From positions 1,488,001 through 1,552,000 of the forward strand of contig NZ_CP049857.1 in assembly GCF_011299555.1 (NCBI RefSeq): a stretch of DNA of 64,000 nt, given 5' to 3'. Position numbers and translations under genes: made by a program. Position 1 is the stretch's first letter. The number at the start of each line of letters is the position of its first letter. Positions 9,277-19,516 of this stretch are shown here, in pieces. The notes beneath the pieces were generated by a model that worked only from the letters and a program-made list of their open reading frames with translations, was not told where the DNA came from and ran no database searches. Source of the stretch: Dysgonomonas sp. HDW5A (GTDB taxonomy: Bacteria > Bacteroidota > Bacteroidia > Bacteroidales > Dysgonomonadaceae).

Positions 9277-10038
9277 TCACTCTATAACATTCACATCTCT
9301 TTTTGCTTCACTTCTCGAAACAGCATTAAAGTGCCACCATTCGCCACGTATGGTAATAAACCCTGCTTCTGTCATCACCTTTCGAAGCAGTTTTCGATTA
9401 TTGATTTGTTCTCGGGTTAATAAACCTTCGTTTAAAAGTTGTTCCTCTTGATTAATTCCGGCGGCCTTACCAAAGAAATCGAAAGAAGTACCCATATCTA
9501 AAGCTGTTCCATCGGATCGGCAGATCGTTAAATCGACAGCCATACCATAATTATGCATCCCTGTTTTACTCGGATCGGCAACATATTCTCTATAAGGTGT
9601 ATTTTGGACTACTTTATACATTTTCTTCTGCACAGACATAGGTCTGCCTGCATCATATACCAATAAAGACAAGTCGGGATCAATTTCTTTCAATAACTGC
9701 TGAGCCTTCGCCAGTTTTTGGGCAGCGATAGGATGAAGATATGCCTCTGTAAGATCATCATACAATATTTCTTTCGTAAAATTGTCCGTTGTTGCATATT
9801 TTAAATCGACATGAATAGTTGAATCCAAAGAATGAATATTTACCAAACCTTGTTCTTCGAGATATAAAGCCATAGAAGATTTGGCAGGTACCTGCTCCTC
9901 TATTTCTCTAACTATTATAGTGTCTGTATGAATGGAGTCTTCAATAGGTGATTCAACCCTGTTGGATTCCGGTTTATTCTGACAAGAAAAAATAAAAAAA
10001 GGGAGTGAAATTATTAGGCTTAATAACTGCATTTTCAT
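9277..10038 (-). CDS. VanX-like D-Ala-D-Ala dipeptidase lipoprotein
   Basis: Zinc peptidase of family M15D (253 residues) that hydrolyses D-Ala-D-Ala or related cell-wall dipeptides. The N-terminus is a lipoprotein signal (LLSLIISLPFFIFSC, lipidated Cys19). Family motifs are DLKYATTDNFTK, the arginine block YDAGRPMSVQKKMY, the zinc-binding GMHNYGMAVDL (His and Asp) and GEWWHFNA (catalytic Glu, third ligand His). No vanH/vanA-type ligase is nearby, so a housekeeping role in peptidoglycan turnover or D-Ala-D-Ala recycling is more likely than glycopeptide resistance. It lies 54 bp downstream of priA. Confidence 0.9.
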   Translation of the reverse strand: MKMQLLSLIISLPFFIFSCQNKPESNRVESPIEDSIHTDTIIVREIEEQVPAKSSMALYLEEQGLVNIHSLDSTIHVDLKYATTDNFTKEILYDDLTEAYLHPIAAQKLAKAQQLLKEIDPDLSLLVYDAGRPMSVQKKMYKVVQNTPYREYVADPSKTGMHNYGMAVDLTICRSDGTALDMGTSFDFFGKAAGINQEEQLLNEGLLTREQINNRKLLRKVMTEAGFITIRGEWWHFNAVSRSEAKRDVNVIE

Positions 10039-10092
10039 AACCGGAACTATCTATCGTTACTAAATTGTCGAAGGAATAAAAAGTCTATGATC

Positions 10093-12555
10093 TTACATCG
10101 GATCGACATCGTAATGCAAAAGTACCGATTTAAATTTAGAGTTCATCATCACTTGCTTTTGATAAAACTCAATCAATTCTCTAATTTTCTGGGGGGATGC
10201 CTGATTTTCGATTTTCAATACTATCTTACGTATATAAAGAGATTGAACCCTCGATATTCCGGGTTTTACAGGACCTAAAACCCTTTCTTGAAATGTTTGT
10301 CGAAGAACCTGAGCAAATTCCAAAGCAAAACCTTCTGTAGACTGTTCTTCCCTGCCTCTGATTACAATTTCGATCAATCTATAGAAAGGTGGGTATCGAA
10401 ACAGTTGACGTTCATTTATTTGGGTTTCGTAGAACGAAATATAATCGTTGTTTCTTATATAGGAGATAATAGGATGACCGGGATGTGCCGTCTGCAATAA
10501 TACCAAACCACGTTTCTGCCTACGGCCTGCACGTCCGCTGACCTGCATCATAAGTTGGAAAGCCCGTTCGTGTGCTCTGAAATCGGGATAATTAAGCATA
10601 CTGTCTGCATTCAGAATACCAACTACACTCACATTATCAAAGTCCAACCCTTTCGAAACCATCTGCGTTCCTACCAAAACATTGGTTTTATTTACTTCGA
10701 AATCTGCAATGATCCGTTCATACGATCTTTTACTTCTGGTTGTATCCAAATCCATTCGGACTACATTTGCTTCGGGAACTGCTTCATTTACCAGCTCCTC
10801 TATTCGCTCTGTTCCATAGCCTTGTACTTCCAAAGTAGGAGTTTTACATTCGGGACATTTGGTGGGTATCGAATAAACCGCACCACAATAATGACAAACC
10901 ATTACCCGTTGCCCTTTATGAAAAGTGAGTGTCACATCGCAATGCAAACACTTTGGAGTCCATGAACAGGTTTTACATTCGAGCAAAGGAGCAAATCCTC
11001 TGCGATTCTGAAATAAGATTACCTGCTCATTCCGACCTAAGGCATTCTTCATTTCCTCGACCAAGGGAGGAGACAGAATGGACTTCATCTGCTTTCTTTT
11101 TCTCAGGTCTTTGGTATTAATTGGCACTATTTCGGGCAACTCAATTTCCGAATGGCGCTTGCTCAGTGTCACCAAACCGTATCTCCCCGAAAGAGCATTA
11201 TAATATGTTTCGATAGCCGGCGTTGCAGTACCCAGTAAAGTCTTAGCACCGTAAATACCTGCCAATACTATAGCTGCATTGCGCGCATTATAACGGGGAG
11301 CGGGATCTTGCTGCTTATAAGAAGCTTCGTGTTCTTCATCAACAATCACCAAACCAAGATCTCGGAAAGGTAAGAATACCGACGAACGTGCCCCCAATAC
11401 TACCTGACATTCATCTTTTTGAAGTAACGACTGCCAAGTCTCGGCACGCTCATTATCGTTGAAGCGAGAATGATACACCAGCAGTTTGTTTCCGAAGACC
11501 GATTTCAACCTTTCGGTTATTTGAGTAGTCAATGCTATTTCGGGTAAAAGATACAGAACCCGTTCACCCTTTTCGATAGCATCTTTTATCAGTTGAATAT
11601 ATATTTCGGTTTTACCCGAAGAAGTCACACCATGAAGTAAAACAACCTGCTTTTCTTTGAAATGAGCATATATTTCATCGTATGCTTTCTCCTGAAAAAG
11701 GTTCAAAGCATTAGACGAGAGCAAATTTGCATCACCATAATCGAAACGTCCGATTTCATTCTGAAAAGACTCCAAAATACCTCTTTCGATAAGTGCATCA
11801 AGCACGGACGGACTAATACCACATTGCTCGAACAATTGTTTTTTTCTAATGAAAAACTCATCTAAATCCCCAGATTTATTTTTTAGCTCTAAAAACAAAA
11901 GTAAGGCCTGTTCTTGCTTTTTAGCCCTTTTCAGATTTTCTAGAATGCTAGACAATTCGATTTCGGAGTAATTTTTCGAGAGCCTTATCGAAGTTTCGGT
12001 TTTTGCTGAATATCGATTTTGTATATTTTCATTCAGATAGGCAGCCCCCTTATCCGTAAGGGCTTTTATATACGGAATTACATTAGATATTCCGGTTAAT
12101 TTTTCAATTTCGGCAATACGAAGGGGTTTAGAATCGGAAAGAACATCGAACACTTTTGTTTCATTGGCGGTAAAAGGTTCTTTAGCCTCAAAAGAAGCAT
12201 CTAAAAAGACTAGCGTTTCGCTTTCTAACTTTAAGGCTGAAGGCAAAGCTGCTTTATATATCTCGCCCAAAGTACACATATAATAAGAAGCAATCCACTC
12301 CCAGAAACGCAGCTGCTCGGGCAAAACAATGGGGTGAGTATCTAAAACTGAAATTATTTCCTTTATTCCCGTTTTCTCTTCATCCGATTGATATATCTGA
12401 TGCACAATAGCTGTGTAGAATTTCTTCTTTCCAAATTGCACAATAACCCTACTACCAACAATAACCCGATCTGCAAGCAGATCGGGTATCTTATAAGTAA
12501 ACACTCCCGACAAGGGCAGTGGAACTATCACATCAATATAAAGATGTTGCGTCAA
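10093..12555 (-). CDS. priA: Primosomal replication-restart helicase PriA
   Basis: A 3'-to-5' superfamily 2 helicase that loads the replisome at stalled forks. Of its 820 residues, the N-terminal DNA-binding domain starts YIDVIVPLPLSGVFTYKIP. The helicase motifs are LLHGVTSSGKTEIY (Walker A), DEEHEASYKQQDPAPRY (motif II), LGTATPAIETYY and QVSGRAGRRQKRG (motif VI). The inserted zinc-binding region has four CxxC pairs between CKTCSWTPKCLHC and CPECKTP. The start is TTG at 12555, read as the first residue of MTQHLYID, which fits the usual PriA N-terminus. This TTG overlaps the stop of the outer-membrane protein gene upstream (TTGA), implying translational coupling. Confidence 0.95.
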   Translation of the reverse strand: MTQHLYIDVIVPLPLSGVFTYKIPDLLADRVIVGSRVIVQFGKKKFYTAIVHQIYQSDEEKTGIKEIISVLDTHPIVLPEQLRFWEWIASYYMCTLGEIYKAALPSALKLESETLVFLDASFEAKEPFTANETKVFDVLSDSKPLRIAEIEKLTGISNVIPYIKALTDKGAAYLNENIQNRYSAKTETSIRLSKNYSEIELSSILENLKRAKKQEQALLLFLELKNKSGDLDEFFIRKKQLFEQCGISPSVLDALIERGILESFQNEIGRFDYGDANLLSSNALNLFQEKAYDEIYAHFKEKQVVLLHGVTSSGKTEIYIQLIKDAIEKGERVLYLLPEIALTTQITERLKSVFGNKLLVYHSRFNDNERAETWQSLLQKDECQVVLGARSSVFLPFRDLGLVIVDEEHEASYKQQDPAPRYNARNAAIVLAGIYGAKTLLGTATPAIETYYNALSGRYGLVTLSKRHSEIELPEIVPINTKDLRKRKQMKSILSPPLVEEMKNALGRNEQVILFQNRRGFAPLLECKTCSWTPKCLHCDVTLTFHKGQRVMVCHYCGAVYSIPTKCPECKTPTLEVQGYGTERIEELVNEAVPEANVVRMDLDTTRSKRSYERIIADFEVNKTNVLVGTQMVSKGLDFDNVSVVGILNADSMLNYPDFRAHERAFQLMMQVSGRAGRRQKRGLVLLQTAHPGHPIISYIRNNDYISFYETQINERQLFRYPPFYRLIEIVIRGREEQSTEGFALEFAQVLRQTFQERVLGPVKPGISRVQSLYIRKIVLKIENQASPQKIRELIEFYQKQVMMNSKFKSVLLHYDVDPM

Positions 12556-13154
12556 AAGAAATAAGTTAAGTTCACACTCCAGTTAGAAGGTCTTTTTTCT
12601 AAACGACCTTCAGAACTACTTGAATAATTATCAGTCAAAGCTTTTCTATAATACATACCGATTTCAAGATGTTTGAGAAGTTCAACTCCTGCTCCTGCAT
12701 CGAATCCCATCCCAAACGATTTCGATTTATATTGTTCTACTATGCTTCCTTTCGATTCAAGATCGCCTCCACTTAGTCTAAATTCGGCATACGGACCAAC
12801 AATAATGAAGACTCCGAAAAGACCAACTATACTAAATTTCTTCTTCAAACTCACCGGAACCCTCAAATAATTATAATTGGTAAGATTATAATTTTCATTT
12901 GTAACATCAAATTTCTGGTGTCCGTAAAGCACAGCGGCTTCTGCTCCCCATCCAACGATAGGAGCCATTACTTCGACAACTCCGCCGACTTGAAATCCTA
13001 AGCGGTTGTTTGCATTTAAGATATCTTTGTTGATACGATTATTGCTAACATCAAAACCTCCACGAAGACCAAATCTGACTTGTGATGACGCAAGACCTAC
13101 ATTTAATAATGCAAGAGATAGAATAAGCAGAAATCTTAAGCTTAATTTTTTCAT
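12552..13154 (-). CDS. Outer-membrane beta-barrel protein
   Basis: A 200-residue protein beginning MKKLSLRFLLILSLALLNVGLASSQ, a clear signal peptide. The mature part is an alternating-strand barrel (VRFGLRGGFDVSNN at the start, WSVNLTYFF at the end, with terminal Phe) of the porin-like outer-membrane family common in Bacteroidota (PF13568 type). The ATG at 13154 is preferred over one 12 codons earlier because the signal peptide starts there. The role may be structural; the substrate is unknown. It overlaps priA by 4 bases, an odd pairing of a surface protein with a replication-restart helicase. Confidence 0.85.
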   Translation of the reverse strand: MKKLSLRFLLILSLALLNVGLASSQVRFGLRGGFDVSNNRINKDILNANNRLGFQVGGVVEVMAPIVGWGAEAAVLYGHQKFDVTNENYNLTNYNYLRVPVSLKKKFSIVGLFGVFIIVGPYAEFRLSGGDLESKGSIVEQYKSKSFGMGFDAGAGVELLKHLEIGMYYRKALTDNYSSSSEGRLEKRPSNWSVNLTYFF

Positions 13155-13236
13155 TTTGTAATATTTTAAGTTCTTATGGAATAGAAACAAAGAATGACCT
13201 AAAATTGTTTAAGATAAAAGGAAAATAAAAAAATAG

Positions 13237-13308
13237 TAGCACGACCGGGAATCGAACCCGGATCTAAAGTTTAGGAAACTTCTATTCTATCCATTGAACT
13301 ATCGCGCC
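13237..13308 (-). tRNA. tRNA-Arg (anticodon CCT)
   Basis: A 72-nt cloverleaf. The acceptor stem GGCGCGA pairs with TCGTGCT (two G-U pairs), anticodon loop TTCCTAA, T-arm CCGGGTTCGATTCCCGG. CCA is not encoded. It lies 82 bp upstream of the outer-membrane protein gene on the same strand with no clear hairpin terminator between, so that gene may be read from the tRNA promoter. Confidence 0.95.
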
Positions 13309-13322
13309 AACTCTGGTATCTG

Positions 13323-13353
13323 CAAAAGTAATTGATTTTTGTTAATACAGCAA
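13323..13353 (-). promoter_or_regulatory. Promoter of tRNA-Arg
   Basis: On the minus strand, TTG (13353-13351) is followed after 20 bp by TACTTTTG (13330-13323), fitting the Bacteroidota consensus. It lies 15 bp before the mature tRNA. Confidence 0.65.
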
Positions 13354-13457
13354 TATACCACAGTTCATAAATTTTATTTATTGTTTATTTATAAAGCTAT
13401 GTAACTGATACTTTTTTATTTTACGCACTAAACATAGGATAAGATATAATTGTTTTA

Positions 13458-13465
13458 TAATTTTG
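13458..13465 (+). promoter_or_regulatory. -7 box candidate for dxs
   Basis: TAATTTTG, an exact TAnnTTTG match, lies 52 bp before the chosen dxs start at 13517. It overlaps the alternative upstream start at 13463, which argues for the downstream ATG. Confidence 0.4.
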
Positions 13466-13516
13466 CTCTCTATTTTTCGTTTCTTAAGAAATGATCGAAT
13501 ATTTATACTCACTAAT

Positions 13517-15451
13517 ATGTCCGAAAACCAAAATAACAATATATCATTGCTTCAAAGCATTGACTACCCGAAAGACCTTAAAAGTCTTACTTTAGACCAA
13601 CTGGAAACTCTTTGCAAAGATCTTAGAACTTTCATCATAGATCAACTATCGGCAAATCCGGGTCATTTTGGGTCTAGCTTAGGTACAGTAGAACTTACTG
13701 TAGCTCTGCACTATGTATACAATACACCTTTCGATCGTATCGTTTGGGATGTAGGCCATCAGGCATATAGCCACAAGATATTAACGGGACGTAGAGACCA
13801 GTTCCACACAAACCGCAAGTTCGGAGGATTGGCAGGATTCCCTAATCCGGAGGAAAGCGAATATGACACTTTCTCGGCAGGGCATGCTTCAAATTCGATA
13901 TCAGCTGCACTGGGAATGGCTGTGGCATCAAGCTTGAAGCACGAAAACAAGCATGTAGTTGCTGTTATCGGTGACGGATCGCTTACGGGAGGTCTGGCTT
14001 ACGAAGGTCTGAACAATGCAAGTTCTCAGCCCAACGACTTACTTATTGTACTCAATGACAATGACATGGCAATTGATGACAATGTAGGAGGATTGAAAGA
14101 TTATTTGGTAAAAATGACAACTTCGCAAACTTATAACAGGATGCGTAATGACGTTTATCAGAAATTCAAAAGAAAGAATCTTATTACCGAGAAAGGCAAA
14201 AACTTCATCCTTCGATTCAATAACAGTTTGAAGTCGCTAATCACCAAGCAACAGAATATTTTTGAAGGACTCAACATAAGGTATTTCGGACCTATAGACG
14301 GACATGATTTAAAAGGCTTAATCCGTATCATTCAAAATATTAAAGACTTAAAAGGTCCTAAACTCCTTCATATACATACCATAAAAGGAAAGGGTTATAA
14401 ACCTGCCGAAGAATCGGCTACCGAATGGCATGCCCCCGGCAAGTTCAATAAAGATACCGGTGAAAGAATTATCAATCAGGCAAAAGACCAACCTCAGCTT
14501 TATCAGAATGTTTTCGGTCATACACTTGTTGAATTAGCCGAAAAAGATACCCGCATAGTAGGTGTTACCCCTGCCATGCCATCGGGATGCTCTATGACTT
14601 TTATGATGAAAGCATTTCCCGAAAGAAGTTTTGATGTAGGTATTGCCGAAGCTCATGCTGTTACTTATGCAGGCGGTTTGGCAAAGGAAGAACTGATTCC
14701 GTTTTGTAATATATATTCATCGTTCATGCAACGCGCTTATGATCAGGTGATACACGACATAGCATTACAAAAACTTCATGTGATATTCTGCCTCGACAGG
14801 GCTGGGCTGGTTGGTGAAGACGGACCTACGCATCACGGAGCTTTTGACCTTGCTTATATGCGCTGTATACCTAATCTGATAATTGCATCGCCATATAACG
14901 AACATTATTTACGCCACTTAATGTATACGGCTACGTATGGCAATGAGGGACCGTTTGTAATACGCTATCCGAGAGGACAGGGTGAATTAAAAGACTGGGA
15001 GTGTGAAATGAAGATTCTGCCCATAGGTAAAGGTCGTAAGTTGAAAGACGGCTCCGATATGGCTATAATATCAATAGGCCCGATAGGAAACACGGTCACG
15101 GCAGCTATCAAAGAACTCGAAACTCTTGGTTACAATATTGCTCATTATGATATCATATTTTTAAAGCCGATAGATACAGACCTGCTCAACGAAGTTGCTT
15201 CGAAATTTACGAAAGTGATGACGGTAGAAAACGGTGTAATAGCAGGTGGTTTAGGATCGGCTATCCTAGAACATTTTTCGGAGAACAATTTTAACAATAT
15301 AGAAGTTACACGTGTCGGATTACCTGACGAATTTGTAACACACGGTTCGATTGCCGAATTAAACAAGTTATGCGAAATAGACGTAGCGGGAATAAAGAAA
15401 CGCATCGTAAACGTCCTGACAAACGCAAAAGTTGAAACCCCTATACCATGA
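13517..15451 (+). CDS. dxs: 1-deoxy-D-xylulose-5-phosphate synthase
   Basis: Thiamine-diphosphate enzyme that condenses pyruvate and glyceraldehyde 3-phosphate, the first step of the MEP isoprenoid pathway. The 644 residues from [13 protein letters not shown] match the usual length. Motifs include [17 protein letters not shown], the ThDP/metal site [17 protein letters not shown], and the transketolase pyrimidine-domain block [21 protein letters not shown], with a transketolase C-terminal domain. The frame is open 18 codons further upstream, but the ATG at 13517 fits the family start and the upstream -7 box. The stop overlaps the trkA start (ATGA), coupling an isoprenoid gene to potassium uptake genes. 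Confidence 0.96.
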   Translation: MSENQNNNISLLQSIDYPKDLKSLTLDQLETLCKDLRTFIIDQLSANPGHFGSSLGTVELTVALHYVYNTPFDRIVWDVGHQAYSHKILTGRRDQFHTNRKFGGLAGFPNPEESEYDTFSAGHASNSISAALGMAVASSLKHENKHVVAVIGDGSLTGGLAYEGLNNASSQPNDLLIVLNDNDMAIDDNVGGLKDYLVKMTTSQTYNRMRNDVYQKFKRKNLITEKGKNFILRFNNSLKSLITKQQNIFEGLNIRYFGPIDGHDLKGLIRIIQNIKDLKGPKLLHIHTIKGKGYKPAEESATEWHAPGKFNKDTGERIINQAKDQPQLYQNVFGHTLVELAEKDTRIVGVTPAMPSGCSMTFMMKAFPERSFDVGIAEAHAVTYAGGLAKEELIPFCNIYSSFMQRAYDQVIHDIALQKLHVIFCLDRAGLVGEDGPTHHGAFDLAYMRCIPNLIIASPYNEHYLRHLMYTATYGNEGPFVIRYPRGQGELKDWECEMKILPIGKGRKLKDGSDMAIISIGPIGNTVTAAIKELETLGYNIAHYDIIFLKPIDTDLLNEVASKFTKVMTVENGVIAGGLGSAILEHFSENNFNNIEVTRVGLPDEFVTHGSIAELNKLCEIDVAGIKKRIVNVLTNAKVETPIP

Positions 15452-16785
15452 GAGTAGTTATCGCAGGTGCAGGTGCTGTAGGAACACATTTGGCTAAGCT
15501 ATTATCGGGAGAAAATCAGGATGTTATCATCATGGATCCCGATATTGAGAAATTGAATTTCTCGAAAAGCCATTTCGAAATAATGACGATGGAGGGATCA
15601 TCTACTTCTCTGAAAGATTTGAAAGAAGTAGGAGTTGAAGAGGCCGATTTATTTATCGGTGTAACCCCCGAAGAATCAGTCAACATTACTTCTTGCATGC
15701 TTGCCTCTAAGATGGGTGCGAAAAAAACGTTTGCACGTATCGATAACTTCGAGTATTTACTACCCAAAAACAAAGAGTTTTTCGAGAGCTTAGGTGTCGA
15801 CTCGATGGTTTATCCTGAGATGTTGGCAGCCAAAGAAATTGTATCAGCTATAAAAAGACCGTGGGTAAGACTTTGGGTCGAATTATTTGGTGGTGCTATC
15901 ATTTTGGTGGGTGCCAAGATCAGAAGTAACTCGGAACTGGTAGGTAAATATCTGCATGAAATATCTGTAAATCCTAAAAAATTTCACATTGTAGCCATAA
16001 AACGCAACAACCGGACAATTATCCCCAAAGGATCTGATCAGATAATATCGGGAGATATTCTCTTTTTCACGACAACAAAAGAATTTATAGACGAAATTCC
16101 CGCTATTACAGGCAAAAAGAATTTCGAAGTAAAAAATATAATGATAATGGGAGGAAGCCGGATAGCAATCCGCACCTGCCAATATCTACCCAGCGACATG
16201 AAAATTAAGCTACTTGAGTCAGACAAAAACAAGTGCTATCAGTTGTTGCAAAAACTACCCAAGAATGTGACGGTCTTCCATGATGACGGTCGTAATTCCG
16301 AATTTCTACAAGAAGAAAGTATCAAGGACACAGATGCTTTTATAGCCGTAACAGGAAACTCCGAAGCAAACATACTGGCTTGTCTGGCTGCGAAAAGATT
16401 CGGTGTGAGAAAAACTGTAGCCGAGGTTGAAAACATGGATTACATATCTATGGCCGAAAATCTGGATATTGGTTCTATCATCAACAAAAAATTAATTACA
16501 GTCAGTAATATATATCGTGTTTTATTGAGTGCAGACGTTTCGAATGTGAAATCTCTAACATTTGCCAATGCTGATGTTGCAGAAATTATTGCACGTCCCA
16601 ACTCGGCAATTACCAAAAAAGAAATAAAGCGCCTATCTTTGCCAAACAATATGACATTGGGAGGCTTGATACGTAATGGCGAACCCATGCTAATAGAAGG
16701 GGATACACAGGTAGAACCTTATGACAATGTTGTTGTCTTCTGTCTGGATGATGCTTTACGTGATGCTGAGAAACTTTTTAATTAG
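15448..16785 (+). CDS. trkA: Trk potassium uptake, NAD-binding regulator TrkA
   Basis: Peripheral cytoplasmic subunit that gates the TrkH potassium channel in response to nucleotides. Its 445 residues form two tandem RCK units, each an NAD-binding Rossmann domain plus a TrkA-C domain. The first starts [19 protein letters not shown]; the second starts near residue 230 with [18 protein letters not shown]. The length is close to other TrkA proteins. It starts inside the dxs stop codon, and trkH follows 80 bp later in the same direction. Confidence 0.95.
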   Translation: MRVVIAGAGAVGTHLAKLLSGENQDVIIMDPDIEKLNFSKSHFEIMTMEGSSTSLKDLKEVGVEEADLFIGVTPEESVNITSCMLASKMGAKKTFARIDNFEYLLPKNKEFFESLGVDSMVYPEMLAAKEIVSAIKRPWVRLWVELFGGAIILVGAKIRSNSELVGKYLHEISVNPKKFHIVAIKRNNRTIIPKGSDQIISGDILFFTTTKEFIDEIPAITGKKNFEVKNIMIMGGSRIAIRTCQYLPSDMKIKLLESDKNKCYQLLQKLPKNVTVFHDDGRNSEFLQEESIKDTDAFIAVTGNSEANILACLAAKRFGVRKTVAEVENMDYISMAENLDIGSIINKKLITVSNIYRVLLSADVSNVKSLTFANADVAEIIARPNSAITKKEIKRLSLPNNMTLGGLIRNGEPMLIEGDTQVEPYDNVVVFCLDDALRDAEKLFN

Positions 16786-16830
16786 AGTCTCAGACTTATT
16801 TTATTACTTTTTTTAAGGTCTAAAGACCCT
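16786..16830. repeat. Two short GTCT/AGAC palindromes
   Basis: AGAGTCTCAGACTT (16785-16798) and AAGGTCTAAAGACC (16815-16828) lie back to back between trkA and trkH. Both belong to the short palindrome family also seen at 26676, 38645, 52495, 57699 and 60775. The first, read in reverse with its AATAAAAT flank, resembles the tail of the larger repeat at 21137-21244. Confidence 0.6.
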
Positions 16831-16837
16831 AACTTTA

Positions 16838-16845
16838 TAACTTTG
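16838..16845 (+). promoter_or_regulatory. -7 box candidate for trkH
   Basis: TAACTTTG, an exact TAnnTTTG match, 20 bp before the trkH ATG. No good TTG box is seen upstream. If active, trkH would have its own promoter besides read-through from dxs-trkA. Confidence 0.4.
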
Positions 16846-16865
16846 CTCTGGCTATAATCGTTAAG

Positions 16866-18320
16866 ATGGGAAATTTTAATTTTCGGTTCATCTTTAAAAC
16901 CATGGGATTCTTACTTATTATAGAATCCATTTTATTGATGATTTCGGCTGCTGTATCATTTTATTACCATGAAATAAGTGGAGATGCTTTTCTTATAAGT
17001 GCTTCTATTGCGATTGGTGTGGGGGTGATATTTCGCCTTGTAGGTGCCGAAACCAGAGAACAGTTTATCGGAAAACGCGAAGGATTTCTGGTCGTGGGTC
17101 TTTCGTGGGTTATATTATCTGCCTTCGGAATGCTTCCCTTTATCTTTAGCGGAGTTATTCCCAAAGTAAGTGATGCATACTTCGAAACCATGTCGGGCTT
17201 CACAACTACGGGCTCTACCATCATTCCCGATGTAGATGTCGTTCCTCTCGGTTTATTATTCTGGCGTTGCCTTACCCAGTGGGTCGGAGGTTTGGGTATT
17301 GTTGTATTTGCACTAGCCGTCCTTCCAATAATCGGCGGAAATGCTTCTTTTCTTTTCGATGCCGAAACTACAGGTATAGCCCGCGATCGTTTTCAACCGA
17401 GAGTTACTCTAGTTGCCAAAAGATTACTTCTTACTTATGTTACCATAACCGCAATTATAGCCACTCTACTTTGGTTAGGTCCCATGAATGCTTTCGATGC
17501 CATTTGTCAGGCTATGTCTACTGCCTCAACAGGTGGTTTCTCTACCAAACAAGATAGTATTGCTTACTGGAATTCGGCATATATCGAGTATGTAATCAGT
17601 ATATTTATGTTTATAGGGGGAATCAACTTCTCTTTAATTTACTTCTTATTTAAAGGCCAATACAAGAAACTATTTCATAACGAAGAGCTGAAGTGGTATT
17701 TTCTTATCTATATTACATTTACCGCTGTTATAACGGCAGGTTTGATATATTCAGGGAAAATAAACATCGCAGAGGATGCTTTCCGAACTTCACTCTTTCA
17801 GGTGACATCGGCTATAACCACCACCGGATTTTCGACTGCTGACTTTACCAGTTGGGGACCTTTCTATATGTTCCTCATATACTGTCTGATGATGATTTGT
17901 GCCTGTGCCGGCTCTACCTCGGGAGGGATTAAAGTAATCAGGATAGTTGTACTCTTCAAGAATGCTATCAACGAATTTAAACGTCAGGTACACCCCAATG
18001 CTATTCTGCCCGTACGTATCAACGATCAGGTACTTCCCGTAGATATAGTAACTAAGATACTTGCTTTTATATTCCTGTACCTATTGATTCTATTTATCAG
18101 CTTTTTGGTATTATCGTTTACAGGTATAGATTTTGAGGATTCTATTACAGCTTCTGTATCGTGTTTGGGTAATGTAGGACTAGGAAGCTTAAGCGATAGC
18201 GGACACTTTGGTCACCTTTCGGATACTGCCAAATGGTATCTGTCATTCTTAATGTTGACAGGACGTTTGGAGTTGTTTACTATCCTGTCGCTATTCATGC
18301 CTGCTTTCTGGAGAAAATAA
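16866..18320 (+). CDS. trkH: Trk potassium uptake channel TrkH
   Basis: Inner-membrane potassium-translocating subunit, 484 residues, strongly hydrophobic throughout. The four selectivity-filter loops can be seen: TTTGST, STGGFST, TTTGFSTAD and SCLGNVGLG. The terminal helix region GRLELFTILSLFMPAFWR is typical. It works with the adjacent TrkA. Confidence 0.96.
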   Translation: MGNFNFRFIFKTMGFLLIIESILLMISAAVSFYYHEISGDAFLISASIAIGVGVIFRLVGAETREQFIGKREGFLVVGLSWVILSAFGMLPFIFSGVIPKVSDAYFETMSGFTTTGSTIIPDVDVVPLGLLFWRCLTQWVGGLGIVVFALAVLPIIGGNASFLFDAETTGIARDRFQPRVTLVAKRLLLTYVTITAIIATLLWLGPMNAFDAICQAMSTASTGGFSTKQDSIAYWNSAYIEYVISIFMFIGGINFSLIYFLFKGQYKKLFHNEELKWYFLIYITFTAVITAGLIYSGKINIAEDAFRTSLFQVTSAITTTGFSTADFTSWGPFYMFLIYCLMMICACAGSTSGGIKVIRIVVLFKNAINEFKRQVHPNAILPVRINDQVLPVDIVTKILAFIFLYLLILFISFLVLSFTGIDFEDSITASVSCLGNVGLGSLSDSGHFGHLSDTAKWYLSFLMLTGRLELFTILSLFMPAFWRK

Positions 18321-18365
18321 AATCTCAAAACTTCTGATCAGAACTGACTTCTAATAAACATACTT

Positions 18366-19451
18366 ATGAGAAAATATACTATATTCTTTCTCTTTCTAAC
18401 TTCAATGTGCTTTTACGGCTTTGGACAAAAGCAGACGGTCAGTTTATTGTTTGCAGGCGATGCCATGCAACATCAGTCGCAAATAGACGCAGCCAAAACA
18501 AAAGACGGGTATGACTACTCTTCGTACTTTACTCAAATAGAAGATCAGATAAAAGATGCGGATATCGCAATTGTCAACCTCGAAACAACTCTTCCCGGCA
18601 AAGGATATACAGGGTATCCGTGTTTCGGGTCTCCCGATGCTTTTGCATATGCTTTGAAAGATGCCGGATTTGATGTTTTTCTCACCGCCAACAATCATAG
18701 TCTGGATAAAAGAAAACAAGGGCTCGAAAGGACTATCACCATGCTCGATTCTATGCATGTAAAGCATTTGGGGACTTATGTTGATCAGGATAAAAAGGAT
18801 TTGTATTATCCTTTGATGATTATTAAGAATGGCATCCGCATTGCTATGCTCAATTATACTTATGACACAAACGGAATCAGGCTGCAAAAACCCAATATCA
18901 TAAACCTCATCGACAAAAAGCAGATATTAAACGATATTCAGTGGGCGAAGATGATGAAACCCGATATTATCATTGCCAATATGCACTGGGGTATCGAGCA
19001 TAAATTATCACCTAATGCCGAACAGAAAGAGTTGGCTCAATTCCTTATAAAAAACGGGGTAAGATTAGTAATTGGCAGCCATCCTCATGTTGTACAGCCT
19101 ATTGACATACAGAGACAGAATGATTCTATTCAAAATATTATCGTCTATTCACTAGGAAATTTCATATCGGGAATGAAAGGCGATAATGTAGAGGGTGGTA
19201 TGATGGCTAAAATAGACCTAAGCAAAGATAACGCAGGTGTTGTTCGGATCGACAACTGCTCTTATTCTTTGGTTTGGGTAAATAAACCGATAGAGAACGG
19301 AAAACCGAATTTTCAGCTTATACCTGTTGAAAAATATCAAAACGAGGAAGGAAAGTTAAAATTGGGTGAAGAATCTTACCATAAAATGATTCGGTTTTCG
19401 GACACAGCCAAGAAAACAATCGAAAGCCTTTGGGGGATTACTGATAGATAA
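18366..19451 (+). CDS. CapA-family metallophosphatase-like protein
   Basis: Secreted or periplasmic protein of 361 residues with signal peptide MRKYTIFFLFLTSMCFYGFGQ, followed by a PGA_cap / CapA-type calcineurin-like fold. Metal-site motifs are LLFAGDAMQH, IVNLETTLPG, FLTANNHSLD, NMHWGIEH, IGSHPHVVQP and YSLGNF. CapA homologues take part in poly-gamma-glutamate capsule or other polymer export, but no capB/capC genes are near, so the true substrate is open. It lies 45 bp after trkH, probably in the same transcript. Confidence 0.88.
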   Translation: MRKYTIFFLFLTSMCFYGFGQKQTVSLLFAGDAMQHQSQIDAAKTKDGYDYSSYFTQIEDQIKDADIAIVNLETTLPGKGYTGYPCFGSPDAFAYALKDAGFDVFLTANNHSLDKRKQGLERTITMLDSMHVKHLGTYVDQDKKDLYYPLMIIKNGIRIAMLNYTYDTNGIRLQKPNIINLIDKKQILNDIQWAKMMKPDIIIANMHWGIEHKLSPNAEQKELAQFLIKNGVRLVIGSHPHVVQPIDIQRQNDSIQNIIVYSLGNFISGMKGDNVEGGMMAKIDLSKDNAGVVRIDNCSYSLVWVNKPIENGKPNFQLIPVEKYQNEEGKLKLGEESYHKMIRFSDTAKKTIESLWGITDR

Positions 19452-19516
19452 TTAAAATCAACTATTTAATGATACGAATCAGTAGTTGATCTGTTATGTT
19501 TAATGTTCAATTATTC

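Noticed and set aside
9277-10038. Glycopeptide resistance locus (vanX)
   Set aside because: The enzyme is VanX-like, but no VanH, VanA/B ligase or VanRS regulators are nearby; housekeeping turnover is more likely.
18366-19451. Poly-gamma-glutamate capsule operon
   Set aside because: Only the CapA-like protein is present; capB and capC are absent around it.
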